Counted from the stretch's first letter, positions 26,338 through 34,727 are shown. The stretch is 64,000 bases of DNA from Deltaproteobacteria bacterium (GCA_029547185.1 JAKPPU010000125.1:62001-126000); one strand, 5' to 3'. Numbers and translations: made by a program. Notes: generated by a model from the sequence alone, not told the origin.

Positions 26338-27609
26338 TCAGGACAGGAGCCAGAGGAAGCCGGCCGCTGTCGCGAGGGTGAGCACGGTCACGGCGATCCC
26401 CGTGGGGGCGTGCGTCCTCCAGCCGATAGAGATGCCGTGCTGGGCCGCGGATTCGACGACGATGATGTTGGCGATGCTTCCGACGATGAAGAGGTTCCCT
26501 GCCAGCGTGCTGCTCAGGGCGAGCACGGGGCCGGCAAGGGGATGATGCGCCAGCGGGAGCAGGAGCATCACCGCAGGCACGTTCGAGACCGCATTGCTCA
26601 AAAGCGCAGTGATGCCGAAGAGCCATGCCGGACCGCCCGGATCGATCCCGTATCCCGTGAGACATGCAACCACACGTTCGGGCACGTGGGTCTGCGCAAA
26701 GGCATGGTTGACGACGAAGAGACCGCAGAAGAGGACGAGGATCTGCCAGTCCACGAGGCCGAGCATGTCCCGCGAGTGCATCTTCCGGCTCATGAGCAGG
26801 AGTCCCGCAGCGCCCAGCGCCATGATGTCTCTCGGGAGCGGCGTCGCCACAAAGGCGACAAAGAGAATCGAGGTCATGAAGAGCGCCTTTGCCGACTGCC
26901 AGGGGTTCCACGGGGCGATCTCCTCGGACGGAGGCTCGCAGCCCTCCCCGCCGTTCTCCCAGCGTCCTCTGAACCGCCATGCAATGACTGCCCAGGTCAT
27001 GAAGAGGCCTAAGAGCGACGGAATGCCTGCCATGAAGAGATACCTTGAGAAGGAGAGGTTGAGCGCCTGGCCGATGAGGATATTCTGGGGATTGCCGATC
27101 AGGGTGGCTGCCGATCCGACGTTGGACGCACAGGCAACGGCCAGGAGGAACGGGACAGGGTCGAGCCTTCTCATCCTGCACGCATGGATGAGCACGGGCG
27201 GGATGGCGAGGCACACGATATCGTTCATGAAGACGGCGGAAAGCACGCCGGTGAGGAGGATGACCGCCAGGAGGAGAGTGTGAGGAGAGACCTCCATTGC
27301 CGTGACGGCTTTTGCAGCGCGGGTATAGAATCCGCCGAGCCTGAGCTGGGCCGAGATCACCATAAAGGCAAAGAGCAGGGTGATCGTCGATATATCGACG
27401 GACTGAGCCGCCTCGTCCAGATTCACCGCTCCGATGCCTATGAGCACGATGGACCCGAGGAGGGCGACGCCGGTCCGGTCGAGCTGCAGGCGTGGCAGCC
27501 TGCCGAGGAGCATGCCCAGGTACACGATGAGAAAAACTGCCACGACCGCCTGCGTCACGGCGTGCAACAATACCGCGCTTCCATGCCGTGCGCAACGGGA
27601 ATCATGCAC
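26338..27609 (-). CDS. ArsB/NhaD-type ion transporter (SLC13-like permease)
   Basis: 423 residues with about 11-12 hydrophobic segments and two internally related halves. Helpful motifs are STITLLFAFMVISAQL, VFMNDIVCLAIPPVLI, SNVGSAATLIGNPQN (half-helix with Asn-Pro), WQILVLFCGLFVV and ALLSNAVSNVPAVMLLLP, typical of the ion transporter superfamily that includes NhaD Na+/H+ antiporters and ArsB. The ion carried cannot be decided from the sequence. The first ~15 residues look non-native and a start a little further in (before VTQAVVAVFLIV) is possible. Confidence 0.85.
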   Translation of the reverse strand: MHDSRCARHGSAVLLHAVTQAVVAVFLIVYLGMLLGRLPRLQLDRTGVALLGSIVLIGIGAVNLDEAAQSVDISTITLLFAFMVISAQLRLGGFYTRAAKAVTAMEVSPHTLLLAVILLTGVLSAVFMNDIVCLAIPPVLIHACRMRRLDPVPFLLAVACASNVGSAATLIGNPQNILIGQALNLSFSRYLFMAGIPSLLGLFMTWAVIAWRFRGRWENGGEGCEPPSEEIAPWNPWQSAKALFMTSILFVAFVATPLPRDIMALGAAGLLLMSRKMHSRDMLGLVDWQILVLFCGLFVVNHAFAQTHVPERVVACLTGYGIDPGGPAWLFGITALLSNAVSNVPAVMLLLPLAHHPLAGPVLALSSTLAGNLFIVGSIANIIVVESAAQHGISIGWRTHAPTGIAVTVLTLATAAGFLWLLS

Positions 27610-27731
27610 GGCGACGGCATGTTACTCCCCACAGCCTTTAAAAAGGCCGGTTTGCAGAATCCCCAAACAATGGTATCAAGGAGGGCGGGACCTGAGTTGT
27701 ACGCTCCCTGGCGTGTTACTGACTGTTAAGG

Positions 27732-28232
27732 ATGGAATGCTTGAGGATCCGGATTGCGATACTTATCTCCATACTCCTGTGCTGTTTCTCTTCCGCACAT
27801 GCCGACGGGATATTTCTCGAAGGTGGCCAGGGCTTCCACCACTCCACGCGCTCCCAGTGCCTGTTCCTCTCGTATCAGAGAGACTCGTCCCCGCTCTTCG
27901 GTCTGGACAGCTATTACAAGGCAGAGCTCGGGGCCTGGAACGGACAGCACCGGAATGGTGCCTTCGTCCTCGCCAAGGAGATACGAATGACGCTGCATGA
28001 GAAATCGTATATCTCCTTCGAGCCGGGCGCTGCTTACCTGAGAAGGACCACGGACAACCTGGGAACGCGTCTGCAGTTTGCGCTCCGGTTTGCCCTTGGC
28101 ATGCGGACAGGGCAGTACGACCTCTCGCTCGGCTATAGACACTTCTCGAACGGGAAGGGGGTTTTCCACTGGACTGATACGGAAAACTACGGCGAAAACT
28201 TCGTCACGTTCCAGATAGGCTGCCTCTTGTGA
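27732..28232 (+). CDS. PagL-like lipid A 3-O-deacylase (acyloxyacyl hydrolase family)
   Basis: 166 residues. A signal peptide ends at SAHA (residue 24), and the mature part is a small 8-stranded barrel pattern. GYRHFSNG at 134-141 supplies the His137-x-Ser139-Asn140 motif that in PagL holds the catalytic His and Ser; NYGENF follows as in the family. The protein ends in FQIGCLL. It should remove the 3-position acyl chain from lipid A in the outer membrane. It stands alone in its orientation. The ribosome site is poorly spaced, so the precise start is uncertain. Confidence 0.85.
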   Translation: MECLRIRIAILISILLCCFSSAHADGIFLEGGQGFHHSTRSQCLFLSYQRDSSPLFGLDSYYKAELGAWNGQHRNGAFVLAKEIRMTLHEKSYISFEPGAAYLRRTTDNLGTRLQFALRFALGMRTGQYDLSLGYRHFSNGKGVFHWTDTENYGENFVTFQIGCLL

Positions 28233-28268
28233 GCTCTGAGGGTGCTCGTCCTCTGCTTTGAAGGCATG

Positions 28269-28440
28269 TCAGGGGTGCATGACAACCTTGACCACCCCGT
28301 CCTCACGTTTGCTGAACATCTCGCAGGCCCTGGGTGCATCGTCGAGCGTTGCCCTGTTGGTGATGAGCTCCGAAGACCTGATCCTCATTTTCTCGATGAG
28401 GTGCAGCAGGAGCTCGTTGTATTTTTTCAAGAGGTTCTTT
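28269..28440 (-). pseudogene. C-terminal fragment of a zinc-type alcohol dehydrogenase
   Basis: On the minus strand a frame of about 56 codons ends SELITNRATLDDAPRAC, EMFSKREDGVVKVVMHP and a stop. This is the characteristic C-terminal tail of medium-chain Zn-dependent dehydrogenases (position of the last helix and strand of the NAD domain). Upstream the frame is broken by stops before the SDR gene, and no catalytic domain is present, so this is a remnant. It lies directly after the SDR gene on the same strand. Confidence 0.6.
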
Positions 28441-28574
28441 CCTGATTTTCAACAAAGGCCCGGTCTCTGACTGCGCCTTCGGCAGAAGGCATAAAGGCGA
28501 TCGAGTACCGGCGGAGATCTCCCGCCCCGGCAGACACGGTATGCCCTTGCATCGCCCCTCTCGGGCACGATCGG

Positions 28575-29327
28575 CTACTCGGCGTAGATCATCTTCCTCG
28601 TCATTCCTCCGTCGACGATGAAGTTCTGGCCTGTGATGAACCCGGCCTCTTCGGAGAGCAGATAGGAGGCGAGCGATGCGATGTCTTGGGGCCTTCCCAC
28701 CCGGCCTGCAGGGTGCTGGGCGTGGTCCTCGGGCCGGAGCGGCTCTCCCTTCGTGTCGATCCATCCCGGGCTGATGCAGTTCACCCGGATCAGGGGACCC
28801 AGGCTTACGGCGAGCGAATGGGTGAGGGAGACCACGCCCCCCTTCGAAGCCGAGTAGGCAAAGGTGTTCTTCTCGGATTGGAGAAAGCGCGTGGACGAGA
28901 TGTTGACGATGGCCCCTTTCGAGCCCCGGAACAGGGGATAGGAATGCTTGGCCATGAGGGCGATCGAGGTGAGGTTGACGGCAAGCACGCGGTTCCACCT
29001 GCCGATATCGAGGTGCTCGATGGGGGAGCCGAACCCTTCGGCGATGCCTGCATTGTTGACGACCGCGTCGATCTGCCCGTAGTCTGCGTGAACCTTCTGG
29101 AAGGCACGGTAAACCGACTCCTCGGATCCCACATCTGCGTCGATGAAATCGATCCTCCCGATCGCCTCGAGCTCGGATGCAGCCCTGATGCCTTCATCCC
29201 GGTCGATGTCGAAGATGACGACCGAGTAGCCGTCTTCGAGAAGACGGCACGCGATCGCCCTGCCGATGCCCCTGGCGCCTCCGGTCACGATGGCCCTCAC
29301 CCCGCTCTCGAAATCGCGTCTCTTCAT
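28575..29327 (-). CDS. Short-chain dehydrogenase/reductase (SDR)
   Basis: 250 residues, the classical SDR length. Cofactor motif TGGARGIG at 15-22, NNAG at 91-94 and the catalytic Ser145-Tyr158-Lys162 (ISSTRFLQ ... YSASK). FDIDRD ending the second strand has Asp, which favours NAD(H) over NADP(H). AAGGA stands before the ATG. The C-terminal LDPPVTGQNFIVDGGMT-like segment (GFITGQNFIVDGG) is complete. The substrate is unknown; a hydroxyacyl or alcohol role would fit the adjacent alcohol dehydrogenase remnant. Confidence 0.92.
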   Translation of the reverse strand: MKRRDFESGVRAIVTGGARGIGRAIACRLLEDGYSVVIFDIDRDEGIRAASELEAIGRIDFIDADVGSEESVYRAFQKVHADYGQIDAVVNNAGIAEGFGSPIEHLDIGRWNRVLAVNLTSIALMAKHSYPLFRGSKGAIVNISSTRFLQSEKNTFAYSASKGGVVSLTHSLAVSLGPLIRVNCISPGWIDTKGEPLRPEDHAQHPAGRVGRPQDIASLASYLLSEEAGFITGQNFIVDGGMTRKMIYAE

Positions 29328-29452
29328 AGACTGTCCTTACCGAATAGCATAAGCCCGAATCCTCCTCAGTCAAGCTCGCAGCTCTCTCTTTGCGGTATGG
29401 AGCAGGGCGCGGCACCGTGAGGGTGGGAAGGCTTACCTTTGGCCGATCAGGA

Positions 29453-30046
29453 TCACGCCGGGAAATACAAGGAGACGCTTTCCCTTACCTCCCGGAGCCA
29501 GGCCTGCCGCTGGCCCGGCGTGCTCGTGACCACGACGCCGAACGTCTTCCGGTGGAAGCTGGTTATTCCGCAGAGGCCGAAAACGCAGTTCTTCCAGAGG
29601 GTTTCGAGAGGGTCGCCGAAGACCTTCTTCTCCCGTGCGGGAGGCGTATTCGAGGTGTTGAACACGAGCACGGTGTTCGCTTCGAGCAGGCCTCTCGGAA
29701 CCCCTCCACCCGAATCCCCTTCGAGAAACTCGTAGGCGACTCCGGGTCGGATGACCCTGTCGACCCATCCCTTCAGTATGGCCGGCGGCTGCCCCCACCA
29801 GTTTGGGTGCACGATGATGATCCCGCGGGCCAGCGCGATCTCCCTGCAGTGATTTTCTATGAGTGTGGGAAGAATAGCATTCCGTGCGGCCTCCTCCCGG
29901 GGAAGGACGGGATCGAACCCTTCACCGTACAGGTCGTGGAAATAGACGTAGTGGCCGTTCCTGTAGAGCTCTTCAACCGCCGCGTTCGCGATGGCATGGT
30001 TGAAGCTCGATGGATCCGGATGGGCCAGGATAACCGAAACGATCAT
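29453..30046 (-). CDS. NAD(P)H quinone reductase-like flavoprotein (flavodoxin-like fold)
   Basis: 197 residues from the ATG at MIVSVILAHP, preceded by AAAGGAAG; an upstream in-frame start is less well supported. Family features: ILAHPDPSSFNHAIA (phosphate-binding loop), VYFHDLYGEGFDP, IVHPNWWGQPPAILKGWVDRV and VFNTSNTPPARE. This is the Flavodoxin_2 family (KefF/MdaB/NQO type), which reduces quinones or similar electrophiles with FAD or FMN. Same strand as the SDR gene but separated by about 125 bases. Confidence 0.9.
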   Translation of the reverse strand: MIVSVILAHPDPSSFNHAIANAAVEELYRNGHYVYFHDLYGEGFDPVLPREEAARNAILPTLIENHCREIALARGIIIVHPNWWGQPPAILKGWVDRVIRPGVAYEFLEGDSGGGVPRGLLEANTVLVFNTSNTPPAREKKVFGDPLETLWKNCVFGLCGITSFHRKTFGVVVTSTPGQRQAWLREVRESVSLYFPA

Positions 30047-30193
30047 TACTTCTTCCTTTCCTTTTAAGAGAATTACCACTCAAGCACGGCAGGGAAAAGG
30101 GGAATCTTGCCTGTCGGGCAGCAGCGCACCGTTCTTGTTTTCAGGCCGGGTGCGGTTACTATCAATTTGTAAGCAATCGGGAAGGAGAAGCAG

Positions 30194-30367
30194 ATGGTAA
30201 GCTGCAATATGATGAAGAAAGGCGAGGTCTACGGGTGCAAGGAATGCGGCATCGAGATCGAGGTCATCCGCGAATGCGATAAGGCCAAAATTTCCTCGTA
30301 CGAATGCTCGAGCGGGAGCGGCTGCTCGTTCACCTGCTGCGGCGAAGACCTCGTAAAGAAAAAGTAA
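30194..30367 (+). CDS. Desulforedoxin-like small iron protein
   Basis: 57 residues, ATG after GGAAGGAGA. The KKGEVYGCKECGIEIEV start and the FTCCGEDLVK end match desulforedoxin: Cys15, Cys18, Cys48 and Cys49 in the CxxC...CC arrangement that holds one iron. Unlike the ~36-residue classic protein, it has an insert of about 16-20 residues between the two halves that itself carries three Cys (C28, C38, C44). An electron-transfer or oxygen-protection role is usual for the family; the insert could bind a second metal or form disulfides. It is transcribed away from the flavoprotein gene. Confidence 0.85.
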   Translation: MVSCNMMKKGEVYGCKECGIEIEVIRECDKAKISSYECSSGSGCSFTCCGEDLVKKK

Positions 30368-30500
30368 TCATCAATCCAGAGAGGAAAGGGCCGCCTCTCC
30401 ATCCGGAATCATATAGCATGAGCCCCAGGGCAAGCCCCGGATCCTGTTCCGCGGCAAGCTGCGGAGAATTGACCCACGGAAGACTTGAAAAGGCCTGAGC

Positions 30501-31457
30501 TCACTTCATGAGCACGTTCTTCATGAAGAATCCCTTGACCATCCTGGCACAGCGGTCTTTTGCCCTGTCGAACTCGGTCCGGTCGACCGGCCCTGTCCCG
30601 AAGACCGAGTGCGTGAGGCTGCTGGTCGGGTCATCCGTATCGAAGATCACGGCGTGGAGCCTCCTTGGATGATGCCCCGGATTGACCGCCAGGGTAGGGC
30701 CGATCGCGGTGCGGAAGAATCCCGACATGTACGGGGCCTCGTGGATATGGCCGTGAAGGCTCACGAGAGGCTTTGCTCTCCTTATATACTCCGTGATCGA
30801 GCGCGAGCCGATGGGTCTGCCGGTGTACAGGGTGTCGAGGCCGGTGGCATAGGGCGGGCAGTGAAAGACGCAGATCGTTTTCGCCGGATCGCCTCGGGAA
30901 AGAGAGGCCAGCTCCTCCCCGATGCTCGGCCTCAATGCTGCATAGGCACCTTCAGGGCTCACCGTGACGCCCTCCCTCGTGCTCGTGAGGGCGTACCTGC
31001 TCGGGATATACCTGTCCGTGTCCGTATCCCTTCTCACGAAGTCCTTTACCCAGAATGACGAGTCGGTAACGCAGCCGTAGCCCGTGAAGACAATGCCTTT
31101 TGCGGTCACGCTGTCGAGGTGTATGCAGGTTGCCGCATGCACCGAATCTTTCAGGTGCTCGAGAGCCGTGGACCAGTCATGGTTGCCCGGAACGTAGAGG
31201 ATGAGGATGCCGGGGTGGCATCGGCTGAAATCCTCCAGAAAGCGGGCCAGGAACGAATCGATGAACGTGAACTGGGCCCGGAGCGAATCGGTGAACTCGA
31301 AGCCGCCGGTCACGAGCCTGTATGGGTGCCTGAGCCTCGTGGGGAGCAGGTCCCCGCCGATGAGGATGCACTCCGCCCCTTCGTTGACGGCGTACTCGAA
31401 CGCCTCCTCATACAGGGGAGACCTCCCGTGAAGATCGCAGGTGAACGCTACTCTCAT
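30501..31457 (-). CDS. Calcineurin-like metallophosphoesterase
   Basis: 318 residues. Metal-binding motifs occur in order: CDLHG (D-x-H), LIGGDLL, VPGNHDWS, VFHCPPY and SLHGHIHE (G-H-x-H). No signal peptide, so cytoplasmic. Relatives include cyclic-nucleotide and protein phosphodiesterases, and the substrate cannot be decided. It is the last gene of a stretch of minus-strand genes beginning with the BON/DUF2795 array but is separated from it by a terminator. Confidence 0.9.
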   Translation of the reverse strand: MRVAFTCDLHGRSPLYEEAFEYAVNEGAECILIGGDLLPTRLRHPYRLVTGGFEFTDSLRAQFTFIDSFLARFLEDFSRCHPGILILYVPGNHDWSTALEHLKDSVHAATCIHLDSVTAKGIVFTGYGCVTDSSFWVKDFVRRDTDTDRYIPSRYALTSTREGVTVSPEGAYAALRPSIGEELASLSRGDPAKTICVFHCPPYATGLDTLYTGRPIGSRSITEYIRRAKPLVSLHGHIHEAPYMSGFFRTAIGPTLAVNPGHHPRRLHAVIFDTDDPTSSLTHSVFGTGPVDRTEFDRAKDRCARMVKGFFMKNVLMK

Positions 31458-31520
31458 AACAAGAAAGACTGCCTTTCCCGTGGGTTCATTCTGATACTAT
31501 CATACAAACATCCTCTTGAT

Positions 31521-31554
31521 AAGAAAATCGGCTGAGCCGGGTCGCTCAGCCGAT
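31521..31554 (-). terminator. Rho-independent terminator after the DUF2795 genes
   Basis: An 11-bp perfect stem (31527-31537 with 31544-31554, 6-base loop) followed on the minus strand by TTTTCTTATC. It lies about 125 bases beyond the stop of the 31681-31869 gene and upstream of the metallophosphoesterase. Confidence 0.8.
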
Positions 31555-31680
31555 ATCCTCCTTGATTGGAGGAAGGTTTGTGGGGTGTTGCGAGAAGATT
31601 CTCCTGCAGACACACGTCGGGTGAGAGCAGCAGATGGTGTTTTCTTATGTGGTTCGAAACGAACGTGACGGTGAAGCCGG

Positions 31681-31869
31681 TTATTCCAGTTTACCGACCT
31701 CTATGTTTACATCTGCGGTTGATCGATAGTTCATATCGGGGAGCTTGTTCAGCAGGTCAATGACGTTGGCGGGCGCGTTTCTGCTCTTGGCATGCTCAAT
31801 CAAGCCCTGCTTTTTCTGCGGGAAATCTATACCTTTGATGTATTCGAGGATTTCACCTGTACTCACCAT
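31681..31869 (-). CDS. DUF2795 small protein, copy 1
   Basis: 62 residues; the ATG (MVSTGEILEYIKGIDFP) has GGAGGGAG upstream and a longer in-frame start is rejected for lacking it. The sequence matches DUF2795: a three-helix domain of unknown function whose hallmark is a start near 'LxGIDFP', then KxxLIEHAKSRNAP and LLNKLPDMNYRSTADV. Paralogous to the next gene (identical framework, many conservative changes). Forms a small unit with it, 40 bases apart, ended by a terminator. Confidence 0.8.
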   Translation of the reverse strand: MVSTGEILEYIKGIDFPQKKQGLIEHAKSRNAPANVIDLLNKLPDMNYRSTADVNIEVGKLE

Positions 31870-31909
31870 AGACTCCCTCCTTGGTTTGCCTTCTTGAGGC
31901 AATGCCGGA

Positions 31910-32098
31910 TCACTCAATCTCGCCGACAGCATGAACGATGTCTGCGGCACTCCTGAACTTCTGGTCGGGCATCTTGTTCAGGATGTCCATTACAGCCTTT
32001 GATGCATTCCTGCTCTGGGCGTACTTGATGATTTCCGATTTGCTCTTGGGCAGATCTATCCCTTTGATCGCCTCTAATACTTCAGCAGTGCTGACCAT
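31910..32098 (-). CDS. DUF2795 small protein, copy 2
   Basis: 62 residues, the same length as copy 1. GIDLPKSKSEIIKYAQSRNASKAVMDILNKMPDQKFRSAADI-type sequence aligns with the neighbour without gaps. GGAGG precedes the ATG. The function of the family is unknown. Its position right downstream of the three BON-domain genes suggests a shared stress or envelope context, but transcription of the two groups together is not shown (183-base gap). Confidence 0.8.
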   Translation of the reverse strand: MVSTAEVLEAIKGIDLPKSKSEIIKYAQSRNASKAVMDILNKMPDQKFRSAADIVHAVGEIE

Positions 32099-32281
32099 CT
32101 TCGTACCTCCGTGTGTTTTTTGCGTCCCTTTAGCGAGACATTAGTTTTATTAATACGTCTTCCGGATTCTATCTCAAATCATCATGAGCATATCATATAT
32201 GCACCTGATAATACCCGGAGTGAGCAGTATGAGAACTCTTACAGAGGTGGATTAAAAGAGGAGGATATTCTGTTGCCTCCA

Positions 32282-32944
32282 TCAGATCACCAGATCGTTC
32301 TGCACATGGCACACGCCGGCGGTAAACTCGGCAATCTCTTCAGCATCCCGGAAGTCATCGTAGGAATTGACGGTTCCGTTCAGGATCACGGTACAGTCCT
32401 TCACTGATACGTTTATCTGGCTGGTATCGACCGTTGACCTGTCGAGCGCATCAAGGATGTCCTTCCGGATAGCCTCGTCGCTGACCGGATTGCCGGGCTG
32501 TACCTTGAGATCGTTCTTGATCTCGATTACGCCTCCGATATTGGAAGCGAGGTCCCGGGCCTTCTCTTTCTGCCAGTATGAATCGGCAGTGCCCGACAGG
32601 GTTACGACGCCGTGGTCTACCGAGACCTTTATTTTCGAGGCGTCGATGTCGTGATTCCATTCAAGGATGCTCTCTACCCTGAGCCTGATCTGGTCGTCGT
32701 CGGGCATCCCGATCGAACCGGGCCTGACTCTCAGGTCGTTCTCAACCGAGCTCACCCCGTCCACGATATACACATCCTGCTCGGCCTCCCATTTGTCGGG
32801 ATAGGCAGGCACAGTCCCTGTCAGCACGACCTTATCGTTCACCACCTCGACGTTGATGTCCCGTGCATCGATGCTGTGATCCCAGCGCAGCTGGGAGAGA
32901 ATGGCTTTTTTGATGCTCTCTGCCCGTCTTCTTTCCATGTTCAT
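32282..32944 (-). CDS. Triple-BON-domain protein, copy 1
   Basis: 220 residues made almost entirely of three BON domains at about 5-72, 80-145 and 150-218. Each shows the pattern of the family: a helix with W/LxxD or hydrophobic-D-A, xIxVxVxxGxVxLxGxV, a helix ending in A, then VxxVxNxLxV. No signal peptide or membrane segment, unlike the OsmY type, so a cytoplasmic or secreted-without-signal protein is implied. BON domains are thought to bind phospholipid membranes or other ligands. The ATG follows GGAGAAG. One of three tandem paralogues of the same length. Confidence 0.88.
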   Translation of the reverse strand: MNMERRRAESIKKAILSQLRWDHSIDARDINVEVVNDKVVLTGTVPAYPDKWEAEQDVYIVDGVSSVENDLRVRPGSIGMPDDDQIRLRVESILEWNHDIDASKIKVSVDHGVVTLSGTADSYWQKEKARDLASNIGGVIEIKNDLKVQPGNPVSDEAIRKDILDALDRSTVDTSQINVSVKDCTVILNGTVNSYDDFRDAEEIAEFTAGVCHVQNDLVI

Positions 32945-33024
32945 GGTATCTTCTCCATTTCCGGGTCCCGGGGAGGGTGCTCCCTGCTGCAGGATAGGGA
33001 TCTTTGCGAAGGAAGTACCGGATC

Positions 33025-33687
33025 TCAGGCGATCACCAGCTCGTTGCGTACCTCGATGACCCCGTGGGTGAACTTTGCGATCTCTTCAACGGTCCTGAAG
33101 GCTTTATAATTATCGACGATGCCTCTTAAGGTCACGATGCCGCCCTGTACCGTCACATCCACCCTGCCGGTGTCGATCAGGGTATGCCTGTCCAGGGTGT
33201 TCAGGATGTCGCCCTTGATAGTCTGGTCGGCGGTTTCTTCGGGAAGGCGTACCTTCAGGTCATTGACGACGTCCACGACTCCGCTTACACCCGAAGCGAG
33301 GTCCCATGCCCTGTCTTTCTGCCGGCAGGAAGGAACGGTCCCGTACAGCGTCACTACCCCGTGGTCCACCGAGACGAGTATCCCCGATGAATCGATGGAC
33401 GGGTTCCAGTTGAGCACATTCTCCACCCGGAGTCTGATATCGGTATCGCTGGGTGCCGGAGACACCGCCGGGACCACCTTGAGCCGGTTGTCCACGGATC
33501 GCACACCGGGTATGGAGTACGCGTCGTCTTCGGCCTGCCACCTGTCGGAATAGCTCGGCACCGTTCCGATCAGTATCACCCTGCTGCCCACGACCTCGAC
33601 ACGGATATCCTTTGCGTCGATCCTGTTGTCCCAGACCAGGTGGGTGTTCACGTCATCCCTGATTTTTTCTTCTCTGCTCAATTCCAT
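33025..33687 (-). CDS. Triple-BON-domain protein, copy 2
   Basis: 220 residues and the same three-BON design (about 5-72, 80-145, 150-218); for example NRIDAKDIRVEVVGSRVIL in repeat 1 and HGVVTLYGTVPS in repeat 2. The protein and its neighbours share the unit DHGVVTLxGT and end in a short V-E/H-V-x-N-D/E-L-x-V. The 80-base gaps to the genes on either side suggest one operon. No signal peptide. As with its neighbours, the role is unknown. Confidence 0.88.
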   Translation of the reverse strand: MELSREEKIRDDVNTHLVWDNRIDAKDIRVEVVGSRVILIGTVPSYSDRWQAEDDAYSIPGVRSVDNRLKVVPAVSPAPSDTDIRLRVENVLNWNPSIDSSGILVSVDHGVVTLYGTVPSCRQKDRAWDLASGVSGVVDVVNDLKVRLPEETADQTIKGDILNTLDRHTLIDTGRVDVTVQGGIVTLRGIVDNYKAFRTVEEIAKFTHGVIEVRNELVIA

Positions 33688-33735
33688 GGCGGCATGCTCC
33701 GTTGTCCTTTTTCCTCCTGGGGCCGCTCCTGCAGA

Positions 33736-34401
33736 CTATCCGACCCTGAGATCATTGCTCACGGCGGTCACGCCCTCTGTGCAGCCTGCGATGTCCTCCA
33801 CGGTGCAGTATGTGCGGTAATCTCCTACGGTCCCTTTCAGGGTGACGAGCCCTTTATCCACGGAGACATCGACCGCGCCGATATCGATATTGAGCCTTTC
33901 AATGGTTTCATCCATGGATTCAATGATCTCCAAGTCCGTCACCCCGGCGGGCGGCTCGACCTTCAGGCGGTCCACCACCTCATCCACGCCGATCACGTCG
34001 GCGGCGAGAGACAGTGCCTTTGATTTCTGCCAGTAGGTTTCCGTCTTTCCGGTGAGGGTAACGACATGATTCTCCACGGTTACATTGATTCTCGATGGAT
34101 CGATCGCCGGGTTCCACTCGAGGACGTGCCTCACCCTGTCCCTGACCTGACGGTCGTTCACTTCCGGCGAGACGCACGATGCCACCTTGAGCCTGTTGTC
34201 GACCATGGCGACACCCGGGACCACACGCGCGTCGTGCTCTGCCTGCCAGAGATCTCGATACGTGGGTACGGTCCCTGACAGCGTCACGATGTCATTCACG
34301 ACATCGATATGGATATTCGTATGGTCCAGGCTGCTGTCCCAGGACAGATGCGATGATACGTCGGCCCCAATATCTTCCGGGTTTCTCTTCTGCCTTGGCA
34401 T
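33736..34401 (-). CDS. Triple-BON-domain protein, copy 3
   Basis: 221 residues from the ATG MPRQKRNPED, with GGAGAGG just upstream; an in-frame extension of 31 codons lies over a palindrome and lacks a ribosome site. Three BON repeats as in the other two copies. It is the first gene of the array on this strand. The charged N-terminus is slightly different (PRQKRNPEDIGADV). No signal peptide. The three proteins together give nine BON repeats in 2.1 kb. Confidence 0.88.
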   Translation of the reverse strand: MPRQKRNPEDIGADVSSHLSWDSSLDHTNIHIDVVNDIVTLSGTVPTYRDLWQAEHDARVVPGVAMVDNRLKVASCVSPEVNDRQVRDRVRHVLEWNPAIDPSRINVTVENHVVTLTGKTETYWQKSKALSLAADVIGVDEVVDRLKVEPPAGVTDLEIIESMDETIERLNIDIGAVDVSVDKGLVTLKGTVGDYRTYCTVEDIAGCTEGVTAVSNDLRVG

Positions 34402-34417
34402 GCCTCTCCTCTCGCTT

Positions 34418-34434
34418 TTTAAGCAGTGCTTAAA
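34418..34434. promoter_or_regulatory. Palindrome directly upstream of the BON array
   Basis: TTTAAGCA and TGCTTAAA are perfect complements around a single central base, 17 to 33 bases upstream of the first BON gene's ATG, just before its ribosome site. A regulator-binding site or mRNA 5'-end hairpin is possible. Confidence 0.35.
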
Positions 34435-34696
34435 TATCATCCTAAGTGCATAACCCTTTTCCTCAAGAAAGAGCCGGCAAGGAAAATCGGGCACAACCGC
34501 AGAAACCCCGCAAACCGAACAACAGGCTCAAGCTTCTTTGACGAACCGGCACCAATCAGAAGGAATGCGCTCTTCCAGATTCGTCATCATATCATTCCCG
34601 ACAGCCTTCTTTTTCCTTACGTTGCCATCACTGATTAATAGTGGAGGCATGCTCTTAGATGTCAAAGTCCGATCCCGGCAGGGACGAGAGGTATTT

Positions 34697-34712
34697 AGTT
34701 GACATGTTAACT
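34697..34712. promoter_or_regulatory. Operator-like inverted repeat over the -35 box
   Basis: AGTTGACATGTTAACT is a 16-base inverted repeat with a single mismatched pair. It overlaps the -35 of the acyl-CoA dehydrogenase promoter, a common arrangement for TetR/GntR-type repressors of fatty-acid genes. No regulator gene is adjacent. Confidence 0.45.
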
Positions 34713-34727
34713 ATTGGGATGCATACT
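34699..34727 (+). promoter_or_regulatory. Sigma-70-type promoter of the acyl-CoA dehydrogenase gene
   Basis: TTGACA (34699-34704), a 17-base spacer and CATACT (34722-34727), 55 bases upstream of the ATG. The -35 is a perfect consensus. Confidence 0.6.
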
